Shown here: piece after piece, positions 32,071-40,915 of the stretch
Layout of the letters: every line of letters starts with the position of its first letter
Position numbering within the stretch: position 1 is the first letter of the stretch
Origin: Chthoniobacterales bacterium
GTDB lineage: Bacteria; Verrucomicrobiota; Verrucomicrobiia; Chthoniobacterales; UBA6821
DNA: 41,730 bases
Reading direction: 5' to 3'
NCBI GenBank assembly: GCA_026461395.1
Contig: JAPJNA010000006.1
Coordinates: forward strand, 1 to 41,730
Program-made: the position numbers and the translations under genes
Notes under the pieces: model-generated
Database searches by the model: none
The model's input: only the letters and a program-made list of their open reading frames with translations
Told to the model about the DNA's origin: nothing

Positions 32071-33708
32071 TCAAAAGGCTCCATTGAGTTGGAGGTAACT
32101 GATGCCGCGATTGTACTCTTGGCCCGAAGTGGCAGAACCTCCCGAGGTGGTGGAGGTCATGTACTGATACCCAGTGGAGATTTGAAAGATTCGGTTCAGC
32201 TCATACGAGAGGGAAGCATTGCCTTGGATGCTCTGCTGGTTGTAGTCGATAAGACCTGCCTTTCCATCTTGGACGGGCCCATAAGCTGCATTCTTGTAAT
32301 TCTGAATCAGATAGAAGATGCCGGCATTGGCTTTCAGCTTGGCCGTAATGCCCTGTGAGTAATTCAGACCGCTCCTGGCAGCAGGGCTGAAACTGACATT
32401 GCTCTGACCGGAAGGCTGAGTTCCCACACGGGCAGTCCAGTTAATCGAGGAGGTCTTTCCTAGAGCCCAAGACAGGTTGCTGGTGACATAGGGGCCAATA
32501 TAGGTACCGGAGGTGCCTGAGCCGTTTGCGTTATTCTGATAAGTTCGAAATTCGGCGCCGGCGCGGAAGTTCCAGAACCATTGAGGATTGAAGGTGTGGT
32601 CGCATCCTGCGGACAAACTCTGCCCCCAGCTGCTATTGCCCTGCTGTGCGTATCCGTAGTAGTCAGTGTTGTAGTCGAGGACGGCAGTGGTCGTGGGCTT
32701 GACAAGCCAGCGGAAGGACTGAGAGAAGGCGGGCTGATTGAATCCCTGACCGCCAGTATTGAGAATGTTATCCAAATAGAACATGGAGGTGAAGCTGAGG
32801 CGCGTGATGGTGGTGAAGAGATCCGACCATTGATAGGCACCTGAGAAACTATTGGCAGTGAAGATGTAGGATCCGTTCTGGTTCTGCGAACTGCCGATAA
32901 GTGACGGATTAGGCTGCTGTTGATAGGAGCTAGAAGTATTGAAAGTCAGGATCAGACGGGGGGTGTAGCGGTACTCGGTCGAGACCCCCAAGCCGATAGT
33001 TCCCTGAGTCCTTTGGTTTGGGGGCGGGTTCTGATACAAAGTGATCCCTCCGGTGAGGGTTGCATTCACATTAAGTCGCGGAGCGCCGAAGCGGTAATTG
33101 ACCCCGCCGTTCAAATTGCCGAACCAACTTCCAAAAGCATTGGTATTCGCGCTGTTGACATTGTTGTCATAGCCGCTGCGCACAGCGGCGTTGAAACGGA
33201 GCTTATTGGCCCAGTCAAACATGCCGCCTAGAAGGCCTGGTCCTGAGCCTGTAACGCCATCACCTGGATTCGAATCATCTAATTTGATGCTTGGCATTCC
33301 CACCGAAGCGGGGGCGAACTCTGGATTTCCAGCGGGTTGTGCGCTGGGGAGATTCAGGGTTTCAGCCGTTGGGGGATTAAATTCAGGCGGAGCAACAGTA
33401 GGCGGCGTTGGCTGTGACTGATTCTCAGATGGAGAGGGGGAGGGGGTCGCCTCTTGGAGCGGAGGGGGCAAGGGAAGAGGTGGCGTCGGAAGTGTGGCCG
33501 AAGGCGGGGAAACCTGAAGAGCACTGTTTGCTGACGATGACTGTTGCGATGGGGCGGCACTTCCGCCATTTCCGGCACTTTCACTACCGCCTTGCGAAGA
33601 CCCACCATCGCTTTGATTCTCCTGCGCATGCAGAAACACAGCTTGGACACTCAGGACGAGTGCCAAGAGCCATGCCTTCCATACAAAACTGTACGATCTT
33701 AAAAACAC
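32071..33708 (-). CDS. Outer-membrane beta-barrel protein of the exopolysaccharide locus
   Basis: 545 aa from GTG 33708, giving signal peptide MFLRSYSFVWKAWLLALVLS ending near FLHAQEN; the frame is open back to 33777. Residues about 30-155 are a disordered Ser/Gly/Pro/Gln-rich linker. The rest is a barrel that starts with LRFNAAVRSGYDNNVNSANT, like the YDDN-type start of BBP2-family porins, and continues in alternating strands rich in Tyr, Asn and Gln to a final YLQLNGAF ending in Phe. It may be the outer-membrane exit for the polymer, complementing the short Wza-like protein; that is inferred from position. Confidence 0.75.
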   Translation of the reverse strand: MFLRSYSFVWKAWLLALVLSVQAVFLHAQENQSDGGSSQGGSESAGNGGSAAPSQQSSSANSALQVSPPSATLPTPPLPLPPPLQEATPSPSPSENQSQPTPPTVAPPEFNPPTAETLNLPSAQPAGNPEFAPASVGMPSIKLDDSNPGDGVTGSGPGLLGGMFDWANKLRFNAAVRSGYDNNVNSANTNAFGSWFGNLNGGVNYRFGAPRLNVNATLTGGITLYQNPPPNQRTQGTIGLGVSTEYRYTPRLILTFNTSSSYQQQPNPSLIGSSQNQNGSYIFTANSFSGAYQWSDLFTTITRLSFTSMFYLDNILNTGGQGFNQPAFSQSFRWLVKPTTTAVLDYNTDYYGYAQQGNSSWGQSLSAGCDHTFNPQWFWNFRAGAEFRTYQNNANGSGTSGTYIGPYVTSNLSWALGKTSSINWTARVGTQPSGQSNVSFSPAARSGLNYSQGITAKLKANAGIFYLIQNYKNAAYGPVQDGKAGLIDYNQQSIQGNASLSYELNRIFQISTGYQYMTSTTSGGSATSGQEYNRGISYLQLNGAF

Positions 33709-33893
33709 GTAGCTGAGATGAGAAAAGATTAATAAAAATTGGCAGATAAAAACACACTGAATCAGCCGAAATGACAAGGATTGCTTTTTGTCAAAAACGT
33801 CTCATAAATTTCAAAAGAGTTGTCAATCTCTCCAGCTTCTCTTCACACCGGAATACATACAGTAGCTGATTTCTCCCTTCCCCCTCCCCTTCC

Positions 33894-35756
33894 TTATCGA
33901 GAAAGCTTAGTCCCCCGATCATGAGCATCCTGAAATCGCTTGGAGAGGCGGAAATAATGAGCAGATTCCTCATCAGCCCCCTCCTTCGCAAGGGAAATAG
34001 CAAATTCCTCATAGGGTAGTGCAAAAAGTGGAAGTCTCTGCATAGCAAGAAGAAAGGACTTTCTGGCTCGGTTCTCATCACCGAGAGCAGCCCGAAGTTG
34101 AGCCAATCTCATCGACGGGTACCAGGCCCCAGGATCGCCTTCCTCCACCTTCTCCAACACTCGCAAGCGAAGATCCAAGGCTTCCTGCACAGTCATTCCT
34201 GCAATCGGCCCACAACGGACAAGAAGGTCCTCAAGCACCGTGGCATTCCTAGCGCTCCACGGCGAAGCGTCACAAGCTCGAACGGCCGCTGCAACGAGTT
34301 GACCCGTAGTTTCGGCACCCTTTGGAGACGCGATGCCCAAACTCATCATGTCCGCATGAAAAACATCCCTCTCAATTTTCCAATCTCTCAAGCAAAGCAG
34401 TGTCAGTGACAGGCAGAGAGCAATCTGAATCAATCCCATAACGGGGCCAAACCACGCTCTTGTCTGCTTCTCTTCTCTGCTTTGGAGACATGGGTTCGAG
34501 AGCATCCCAAGACAGGCCCCGGCAATGAGAACATTGGCACCGAGATGCATGTTGAAATCAAAAAAAGAATGGATGATTTCGGCCAAGACCACGACGAGAC
34601 ACCCCAGCAGAATTGCTCGAGAATCACTGAAACGAATGCCATCCTCACCGCTGTGCGATGAGTGGCGCGAGAAGCCTATAACGTATTTCAAACCATAAAA
34701 ACAATGAGCCGACAGAGTGGAGGCAACGAGTAGAAGGCCAATCAGCCCATATTCGGAAAGCAATTGGGCAAAATCATTATGAGCAAGCAGGGATTCGTAG
34801 GGCATCATCAGTCGGGCGGACCACTGGAAACTGCCCGCGCCCATCCCGAAAAACGGAGCCCTCCCGAAATCATGCGCCGCCGCCCGCCACAGATCCTCCC
34901 TGAAGGTATCCATCCAAACATGCTGAAGACGAGAGGTCACACTTGCATCCGTAAGAAGAAAGCAAGTCAACGCGACCCCGAGAATCCCGATGACGCCTGC
35001 CGCAATAACACCGGAGATCAATGCGGATCGGTTTCCCGATAAAAAAAGCAACATGAGGGAACAAAGACCGAAGAGCACCAATCCGATGACGAGGGAGACA
35101 GAACCTCCCCTGCTCAGACTAAGAAAGACCCCCATGGAGAAAAAGAGCCAGAAGTAGAACAAGGCGCTTCGGGTCGTCCATTTCAAGCGCCCCCAGCAAG
35201 CCATTGAGAGTGAGAAAAGGGCCGCTGCACACAACAACCAAGCAAGATGGTTCTTGTTGGCATATGTGCCCACCGTTTGCGGGTAGCAGGCTTTTAACTC
35301 AGGAAGATACAAGGAAAGCGGTTGCCATGATGGATCGCAGTAAATCTGGTATATCTCCGCAGCAGTTTGAAAAACCGCTGATGCGCATATCATAAAGATC
35401 AAAAGGAGGCGCGGTCCCTTGTCGACGAGGGAGACCGAGAGAATCATATATGTCAGAAACAGCCCGCCCATCCGCAACAACTCATAACTCCTGAGCCCTG
35501 GATCACCTCCCTCCATGGTCCTAGGGATCAGATAAAGGGCTGTAATCATCATGAGAAGAAAGGCCCGCTCTGGAAGGCGCGAACGATTCCCCAATGTTCC
35601 GGGCAGAGAAATAAATCCAGCCAGGAGGATCGGAATATAGCAGGCCAGCAAGGGGAACATCGGCCTCCCTCCCCCGCCGATCATCTCCATTCCGATGATC
35701 CCGAGAGCAAGCAACAACGAGGCAAGCCAAGGAAGCGATAAAAGAACTGGTCTCAT
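33894..35756 (-). CDS. O-antigen ligase/polymerase family protein with C-terminal TPR-like part
   Basis: 620 aa with about 12 membrane helices in the first 450 residues. The Wzy_C/WaaL signature is seen: VGTYANKNHLAWLLCAAALF, FLSLSRGGSVSLVIG and the large periplasmic loop FFGMGAGSFQWSARLMMPYE followed by HNDFAQLLSEYGLIGLLL. The last about 150 residues are helical and TPR-like (AWYPSMRLAQLRAALGDENR). It polymerises or ligates polysaccharide units on the periplasmic side and is the first gene of the locus. The gap to the barrel gene is about 120-185 bases, without a gene. Divergent from moeB. Confidence 0.85.
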   Translation of the reverse strand: MRPVLLSLPWLASLLLALGIIGMEMIGGGGRPMFPLLACYIPILLAGFISLPGTLGNRSRLPERAFLLMMITALYLIPRTMEGGDPGLRSYELLRMGGLFLTYMILSVSLVDKGPRLLLIFMICASAVFQTAAEIYQIYCDPSWQPLSLYLPELKACYPQTVGTYANKNHLAWLLCAAALFSLSMACWGRLKWTTRSALFYFWLFFSMGVFLSLSRGGSVSLVIGLVLFGLCSLMLLFLSGNRSALISGVIAAGVIGILGVALTCFLLTDASVTSRLQHVWMDTFREDLWRAAAHDFGRAPFFGMGAGSFQWSARLMMPYESLLAHNDFAQLLSEYGLIGLLLVASTLSAHCFYGLKYVIGFSRHSSHSGEDGIRFSDSRAILLGCLVVVLAEIIHSFFDFNMHLGANVLIAGACLGMLSNPCLQSREEKQTRAWFGPVMGLIQIALCLSLTLLCLRDWKIERDVFHADMMSLGIASPKGAETTGQLVAAAVRACDASPWSARNATVLEDLLVRCGPIAGMTVQEALDLRLRVLEKVEEGDPGAWYPSMRLAQLRAALGDENRARKSFLLAMQRLPLFALPYEEFAISLAKEGADEESAHYFRLSKRFQDAHDRGTKLSR

Positions 35757-35857
35757 TCCTGATCCTCAATGATATCAGAGAGCGTGTCCTAAAGTCACGG
35801 GGAAGCCTCTTTCCCTTGAACCATGGGAAGCGAAAGGTTACCAATAACACCCTTTTT

Positions 35858-37048
35858 ATGAGCAATAGCATTCTGGACCCGGCCCGCACGGCGGCTGTCG
35901 AACTTAGCAACGACGAGATCGCGCGCTATTCGCGCCACCTCATCATGCCCGAGGTTACCCTCGAGGGGCAGAAGCGGATCAAGGCGGCCAGCGTCCTCTG
36001 CATCGGAACCGGTGGACTTGGTTCCCCGATCGCCCTTTATCTTGCGGCAGCTGGCATCGGACGGATCGGCCTAGTCGATTTTGATACGGTCGATTTCTCC
36101 AACCTCCAGCGTCAGATCCTGCATGGCACGCGCGATGTGGGTCGCAAGAAGATCAATAGTGCCAGGGACACCATCAAGGAGATCAACCCCAACGTGCAGG
36201 TTGACCTGCACGACTGCTTCTTCACCTCCGAGAATGCCGCACAGATCGTCGCGCCCTACGACATCGTGATCGATGGAACGGATAATTTCCCAACGCGTTA
36301 CCTCTCCAACGACATCTGCGTCTTCCAGAAGAAGCCGAACATCTACGGATCCATCTTCCGGTTCGATGGTCAGTGCACTCTCTTCGCCCCCCATCTCGGA
36401 GGCCCCTGCTACCGCTGCCTCTATCCCGAACCCCCCCCCCCGGGCATGGTCCCGAGCTGTGCCGAGGGAGGTGTTCTGGGCGTACTGCCCGGTATCATCG
36501 GCGTGATGCAGGCGATCGAAGCAATCAAGCTGATCGTCGGCATCGGCGATCCTCTGATCGGACGCCTTGTCCACTTCGATGCGCTGAAGATGAAGTTCCG
36601 TGAATTCAAGATCCGTAAGGATCCCAAGTGCCCGGTCTGCGGTGAGCATCCGACCGTCACACAGCTCATCGACTACGACACCTTCTGCGGCATCCCGCAG
36701 GCCGCGGCTGCCGAAGAAGCCGAGGTTCCCGTTCCCGAGATCACGGTCGAGGAGCTTCAGGCAAAGCTCCAGAGTGGAGAGAAAGTGGCCTTGATCGACG
36801 TACGCGAGCAGTTCGAGTGGGACATCGCCCGGATCCCCGGAGCCAAGCTGATCCCGCTAGGAGACCTCCACTCGCGGATGAGCGAGCTCGATAGTGCTGA
36901 CACGATCTATCTCCAGTGCAAGTCGGGTATCCGCTCGGCGAATGCCCTGCGAGAACTTCAGGGAGCGGGCTTCACAAAGCTCTTCAATGTGCAGGGAGGC
37001 ATTCTGGCCTGGGCCGATAGGATCGATCCCTCCGTCGCGAAATACTGA
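35858..37048 (+). CDS. moeB: MoeB/ThiF-type adenylyltransferase fused to rhodanese
   Basis: 396 aa from ATG 35858. The E1-like domain (about 20-265) shows LCIGTGGLGSPIALYLAAAG, VDFDTVDFSNLQRQILH, GTDNFPTRYLSND, the Zn pairs CYRC and CPVC, and the Cys in VPSCAEGGVLGVLPG. It adenylates the C-terminus of a sulphur-carrier protein (MoaD or ThiS). The C-terminal rhodanese (about 295-396) has its active-site loop YLQCKSGIRSANAL with Cys, so it can deliver sulphur itself, as in MoeZ/Uba4. A run of eleven C (36431-36441) encodes the Pro stretch in YPEPPPPGM. The carrier gene is not in the window. Confidence 0.9.
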   Translation: MSNSILDPARTAAVELSNDEIARYSRHLIMPEVTLEGQKRIKAASVLCIGTGGLGSPIALYLAAAGIGRIGLVDFDTVDFSNLQRQILHGTRDVGRKKINSARDTIKEINPNVQVDLHDCFFTSENAAQIVAPYDIVIDGTDNFPTRYLSNDICVFQKKPNIYGSIFRFDGQCTLFAPHLGGPCYRCLYPEPPPPGMVPSCAEGGVLGVLPGIIGVMQAIEAIKLIVGIGDPLIGRLVHFDALKMKFREFKIRKDPKCPVCGEHPTVTQLIDYDTFCGIPQAAAAEEAEVPVPEITVEELQAKLQSGEKVALIDVREQFEWDIARIPGAKLIPLGDLHSRMSELDSADTIYLQCKSGIRSANALRELQGAGFTKLFNVQGGILAWADRIDPSVAKY

Positions 37049-37051
37049 CCG

Positions 37052-37282
37052 ATGGCAGACGTGCTGACTGAGCTCGCCTCACTGCTTCGTTGCCCGATTA
37101 CCGGACAGCAACTGCATCTGGCAACACCCGAGGAATTCTGCTCACTCGCCTCCCATGATGCGGATGGCTTCCTTGTCCGTGAAGATGGCACTGCCGCATA
37201 TCCGGTCGAGAAAGGCATCCCCAGCCTCCTCCCGGAGTCGGCCATCGGGCTCGCGCCCGCTGACCGGAAACCTGCAAGCTGA
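37052..37282 (+). CDS. Trm112-like/UPF0434 small protein
   Basis: 76 aa. Pattern of the YcaR/Trm112 family: LASLLRCPITGQQLHLATPE, then DGFLVREDGTAAYPVEKGIP and SLLPESAI. The N-terminal CP pair is present but the second zinc-type Cys pair is not, as in many bacterial UPF0434 members. Family members often activate methyltransferases or are found next to LPS genes; no function can be proven. It starts three bases after the moeB stop, so it is probably cotranscribed with it. Confidence 0.82.
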   Translation: MADVLTELASLLRCPITGQQLHLATPEEFCSLASHDADGFLVREDGTAAYPVEKGIPSLLPESAIGLAPADRKPAS

Positions 37283-37385
37283 AACTTGAAACCTGAAGAT
37301 TTAGGATTTCATCAATCATTGCTGCCTGCCAATTCATCCTCTGACCTAACAGTCTAACAGCCTTCAGCCTAATAGCCTCTCTGCC
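37283..37385. repeat. Degenerate short-repeat spacer before thrS
   Basis: Contains near-copies of AAACTTGAAACCTGAA (37264-37300) and of CTAACAG / CCTAATAG / CAGCCT (37346-37378). No T-box-type structure or promoter recognised. Low-complexity spacer of unknown role. Confidence 0.3.
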
Positions 37386-39308
37386 ATGACCGAACTCGAA
37401 ACGATCCGCCACTCCTGCGCCCATATTCTGGCAAATGCGATCCTGCGCATCTGGCCCGAGGCTCAGTTTGCAGCAGGACCTCCGGTCGAGAATGGTTTCT
37501 ACTACGACGTCGACCTTCCCCATCGGATCAGTCCCGAGAATTTCGATGCGATCGAGAAAGAAATGGCCGCCATCATCGCCGAGGCACAGCCTTTTCAGCG
37601 AGAGGTCATCAGCCGGGATGAGGCCCTTGCCATGGGTGAGCGAGGAGAACTGGCCGGCCTGACACCGCGTCCGGAGGTAAGTAAATTCAAGCTCGATATC
37701 ATCACCCGCATTCCCGAGGGGGAAGAGATCACTCTTTACCGCAACGGTGCTTTCACCGACCTCTGCGCTGGGCCCCATGTCGCGGATACCTCCAAGGTGG
37801 CGGCCTTCCGCCTCACCCATGTGGCCAGCGCCTTCTATCAAGGCGATGAGAAGAACCCCCAGCTCCAGCGCATCTACGGAACGGCCTTCTCATCCACGGA
37901 GGAGATGGAGAGCTGGTTTGCCATGCTGGAAGAAGCAAAGAAGCGTGATCACCGCAAGATTGGCAAGGAGCAGGGCCTTTTTCACATCGACGATGCAGTC
38001 GGCCAGGGTCTGATTCTCTGGACCCCGAAAGGAGCAATCATCCGTCAAGAGCTTCAGAATTTCATCAGCGGTGAGCTCGCCAAGCAAGGCTACTCGCAGG
38101 TCTTCACGCCTCACATTGGCAAGATCGGTCTCTACAAGACCTCAGGCCATTTCCCTTACTACAAGGAGTCCCAGTTCCCGGCGATTCCCGAACCGGATCA
38201 ACTCGAACGGATCGCCTCGGAGGGATGCGGATGCGCGGAGATGACCGCGCGGCTGGAAGCGGTTTCTGAATCATTTGCCAACTCGCTGAACGAGCGGGCA
38301 GGCAAGGAAATCGTCTCATCCGAACGCGTGATGGATCCCACCCGATTGCTGGATGGCTTCATGCTGAAGCCGATGAACTGCCCTCATCACATCAAGATCT
38401 TCGCCTCCCAGCCTCACAGCTATCGCGATCTGCCGGTGCGTCTGGCGGAGTTCGGAACCGTCTACCGATGGGAGCAGTCCGGAGAGTTGAACGGCATGAC
38501 CCGTGTTCGCGGCTTCACTCAGGATGACGCGCATCTCTTCTGCACCGAGGAGCAGGTAGCCGCGGAGGTGCAGGGATGTCTCGAACTCGTGAAGAAAGTG
38601 CTCACCACGCTCGGCATGTCCGACTACCGTGTGCGCGTGGGACTCCGCGATCCTGACAGCAGTAAATTCACTGGCAATCCAGCCCAGTGGGATCTTGCGG
38701 AACAGGCCTGTCGCGATGCGGCCGCCACCCTCGGTGTCCCCTTCTCGGAGGAGCCCGGCGAAGCTGCTTTCTATGGGCCTAAGATCGACTTCGTGGTCAA
38801 GGATGTCCTCGGACGCGAGTGGCAACTCGGAACGGTTCAGGTGGATTACGTCCTTCCTGTCCGCTTCGACCTCTCCTACACCGGTCCCGACGGCAAGCCT
38901 CATGTCCCCGTGATGATCCACCGGGCTCCCTTCGGGTCATTGGAACGGTTCACGGGCGTCCTGATCGAGCACTTTGCCGGAGACTTCCCCGTCTGGCTTG
39001 CTCCCGAGCAGGCTCGCATCCTGCCAGTCTCTGAAAAGGTTGCCGAGTACGCACAAAAAATGGTCTCCGAAATGAAGTCTAAAGGCATCCGCGCAACCGC
39101 CGATCTCTCACCCGAAAAGCTCGGTTCCAAGATTCGCCTTGCCCAGCTTGATAAGGTTCCCTACATGATCGTTGTCGGACCCAAGGAGGAGGCCGCCGGC
39201 CAGCTCTCCATTCGCAGCCGTCAACGCGGCGACGAAGGGGCCATCGCAGCAGATGCATTCATCCAACGAATCGAATCCGAAATCCGCGACCGCACGCTCA
39301 CCGTATGA
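37386..39308 (+). CDS. thrS: Threonyl-tRNA synthetase, lacking the TGS domain
   Basis: 640 aa. The protein begins directly with the editing domain (RHSCAHILANAIL, GPPVENGFYYD, DLCAGPHV), so the N-terminal TGS domain of the E. coli enzyme is absent. The class II core has TSGHFPYYKESQFP (motif 1 region), LKPMNCPHHIKIF with zinc ligand Cys332, RWEQSGELNGMTRVRGFTQD (motif 2) and the end of motif 3 in IHRAPFGSLERF, then an anticodon domain. Between residues about 266 and 322 there is an insertion of roughly 50 residues (with GCGCAEMTARLEAVSESFAN) not in E. coli. It charges tRNA-Thr. infC follows, as in many bacteria. Confidence 0.95.
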   Translation: MTELETIRHSCAHILANAILRIWPEAQFAAGPPVENGFYYDVDLPHRISPENFDAIEKEMAAIIAEAQPFQREVISRDEALAMGERGELAGLTPRPEVSKFKLDIITRIPEGEEITLYRNGAFTDLCAGPHVADTSKVAAFRLTHVASAFYQGDEKNPQLQRIYGTAFSSTEEMESWFAMLEEAKKRDHRKIGKEQGLFHIDDAVGQGLILWTPKGAIIRQELQNFISGELAKQGYSQVFTPHIGKIGLYKTSGHFPYYKESQFPAIPEPDQLERIASEGCGCAEMTARLEAVSESFANSLNERAGKEIVSSERVMDPTRLLDGFMLKPMNCPHHIKIFASQPHSYRDLPVRLAEFGTVYRWEQSGELNGMTRVRGFTQDDAHLFCTEEQVAAEVQGCLELVKKVLTTLGMSDYRVRVGLRDPDSSKFTGNPAQWDLAEQACRDAAATLGVPFSEEPGEAAFYGPKIDFVVKDVLGREWQLGTVQVDYVLPVRFDLSYTGPDGKPHVPVMIHRAPFGSLERFTGVLIEHFAGDFPVWLAPEQARILPVSEKVAEYAQKMVSEMKSKGIRATADLSPEKLGSKIRLAQLDKVPYMIVVGPKEEAAGQLSIRSRQRGDEGAIAADAFIQRIESEIRDRTLTV

Positions 39309-39440
39309 GCGGGTTGATCATTCCGTTGCCTGATCCTCTTGATTCCTTTGGTTTCCTTGTTCCAGCAGTCCGTCACCAGCCGGCACCCACGTGCCGTCAC
39401 AACCCCGTGCCTCCGCAAGACGAGGGCGCATTAAAGTCCC

Positions 39441-40088
39441 ATTAATCCAGCATTCATCCGTATTAACGACCGCATTCGCTCCCGCGAAGTGCGCGTCATC
39501 ATCGGCTCCACAGGCCAGCAACTCGGTATCCTGAACACCGACGAGGCTATACGCCGCGCCAAGTCCTATGGCCTCGACCTGATCGAGGTGGCGCCGACCG
39601 CCAATCCTCCTGTCTGCCGGATCGCCGATTTCGGAAAGTTCAAGTATGAGCTCACCAAGAAGGAGAAGGAGAGCAAGCACAGCGCAACCAAGATCAAGGA
39701 GATCAAGTTCCGAGTGAAGATCGGTGCCCATGATTACGAGACTAAGCTTCGGCATGCCGAGGAGTTCATCGAGAAGGGGAACAAACTTAAGATTGTTCTC
39801 CAATTCCGTGGCCGTGAGAACGCCCACAAGGATCTAGGCTTGGCGATGATGTACAAAATCAAGCAGGACCTCGAGACCATGGCCTTGGTGGACATGCCCC
39901 CGAAAATCGTGGGGCGTGCTGTCGGCATGACTATGAGCCCTCTCCCCGCTGCCAAACGGAAGCGAAAATATGCTAAAATCGAGGAGGAATACGTCGAGGA
40001 TGTTGATTCCGACGAAGATGAGGAAGAGACTGAAGAGACAGCCGAGACAGTTACAGCCGAAGGCAAGGAAGAGAGTCATGCCGGTTGA
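39441..40088 (+). CDS. infC: Translation initiation factor IF-3, probable AUU start
   Basis: 215 aa if it starts at ATT 39441. The frame is open from 39435 (stop at 39432) and has no ATG, GTG or TTG before GTG 39489, yet the conserved IF-3 start INDRIRSREVRVI lies upstream of that GTG and must be coded. ATT 39441 (MNPAFIRINDRI), ATC 39456 or ATT 39462 are the options. E. coli infC also starts with AUU, used for autoregulation. Seen domains: N-terminal GQQLGILNTDEAIRRAKSYG and VAPTANPPVCRIADFGKFKY, linker, and C-terminal VKIGAHDYETKLRHAEEFI. An acidic tail of about 35 residues (EEEYVEDVDSDEDEEETEE) is unusual. Confidence 0.9.
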   Translation: MNPAFIRINDRIRSREVRVIIGSTGQQLGILNTDEAIRRAKSYGLDLIEVAPTANPPVCRIADFGKFKYELTKKEKESKHSATKIKEIKFRVKIGAHDYETKLRHAEEFIEKGNKLKIVLQFRGRENAHKDLGLAMMYKIKQDLETMALVDMPPKIVGRAVGMTMSPLPAAKRKRKYAKIEEEYVEDVDSDEDEEETEETAETVTAEGKEESHAG

Positions 40089-40803
40089 TTTCGATCATTC
40101 ACCGGCTATACCCGCTATCAAACGCCTCTACCTCTTCGACATCGATGGCACCCTGATCACCTCGGGTGGCGCAGGAGAGAACTCCTTCCGCGATGCCGTT
40201 ATCGAGGTCTGCGGTGGTGACGCTGCCTTGGAAGGCGTTAATTTTGCAGGCAACACGGATACAGGCATTGCCCGCGAAGTCTTGCTTGCGGCAGGCATGG
40301 AACCCTCTCAAGAGAACATCATGGCTCTGCTCGACGCCTATCTGGGAAAACTGGCCGACCGGATTCACCTCCATCAAGGAAAACTTCTGCCGGGCATTAT
40401 TCCCTTACTAGAACGCCTCAAAGAGCGGCCCGACTGCAGGCTTGCCCTGCTGACAGGCAATCTTGCGAGGGGGGCCGAGGTGAAGCTCTCCCATTACGGA
40501 GTCTGGAACTATTTCGCTTTCGGCGCTTATGCCGATGACCATCATGTCCGCAATGAACTCGGCCCTGTGGCGATGGCCCGCGCCCTGGAGGATCATGGAG
40601 AGGAATTCACTCCCGATCAGATTTATGTGATCGGTGATACGCCCCGCGATATCGAGTGCGGGAAAGCTTTTGGCGCCGTCACCGTCGCCGTCTCCACGGG
40701 AAAATATTCCCGAGAAGAGCTCGCCTCACACCATCCCGACATCCTCTTCGATGATCTTTCGGATGTGGACGCCGTCCTAGCGCTGATAGCTCCTGAGATT
40801 TAA
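40078..40803 (+). CDS. HAD family phosphatase
   Basis: 241 aa from ATG 40078, overlapping the infC stop by 11 bases, so coupled translation is likely. HAD motifs: LYLFDIDGTLITSGG (motif I with nucleophile and acid Asp), LALLTGNLARG (motif II Thr), the Lys in EVKLSHYG, and VIGDTPRDIECGKAFG (motif IV). A helical cap (about 35-95) makes it similar to phosphoglycolate phosphatases and beta-phosphoglucomutases. The substrate is not certain. In most bacteria rpmI and rplT follow infC; here this gene takes their place. Confidence 0.85.
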   Translation: MPVDFDHSPAIPAIKRLYLFDIDGTLITSGGAGENSFRDAVIEVCGGDAALEGVNFAGNTDTGIAREVLLAAGMEPSQENIMALLDAYLGKLADRIHLHQGKLLPGIIPLLERLKERPDCRLALLTGNLARGAEVKLSHYGVWNYFAFGAYADDHHVRNELGPVAMARALEDHGEEFTPDQIYVIGDTPRDIECGKAFGAVTVAVSTGKYSREELASHHPDILFDDLSDVDAVLALIAPEI

Positions 40804-40810
40804 TTTTCCC

Positions 40811-40835
40811 GCAGAGGCGCGGAGGCGCAGAGGTT
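40811..40835 (+). repeat. GAGGCGC short tandem repeat
   Basis: GCAGAGGCGCGGAGGCGCAG and following bases contain GAGGCGC at 40814-40820 and 40822-40828 and a third partial unit, period 8. Similar CGCAGAGG-type tracts are common in intergenic DNA of several phyla. The stretch 40804-40915 has no gene. Confidence 0.5.
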
Positions 40836-40915
40836 TTTGAATTTGGAATGCTTGCCAGGCCGATGCTTCGCAGCCGTTACATCAAGAAGACAGGAAAGGG
40901 ATCAACGGGAAATCA

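Noticed and set aside
37098-37841. Minus-strand ORF over the Trm112-like gene and thrS
   Set aside because: Shadow; it spans two real genes on the other strand.
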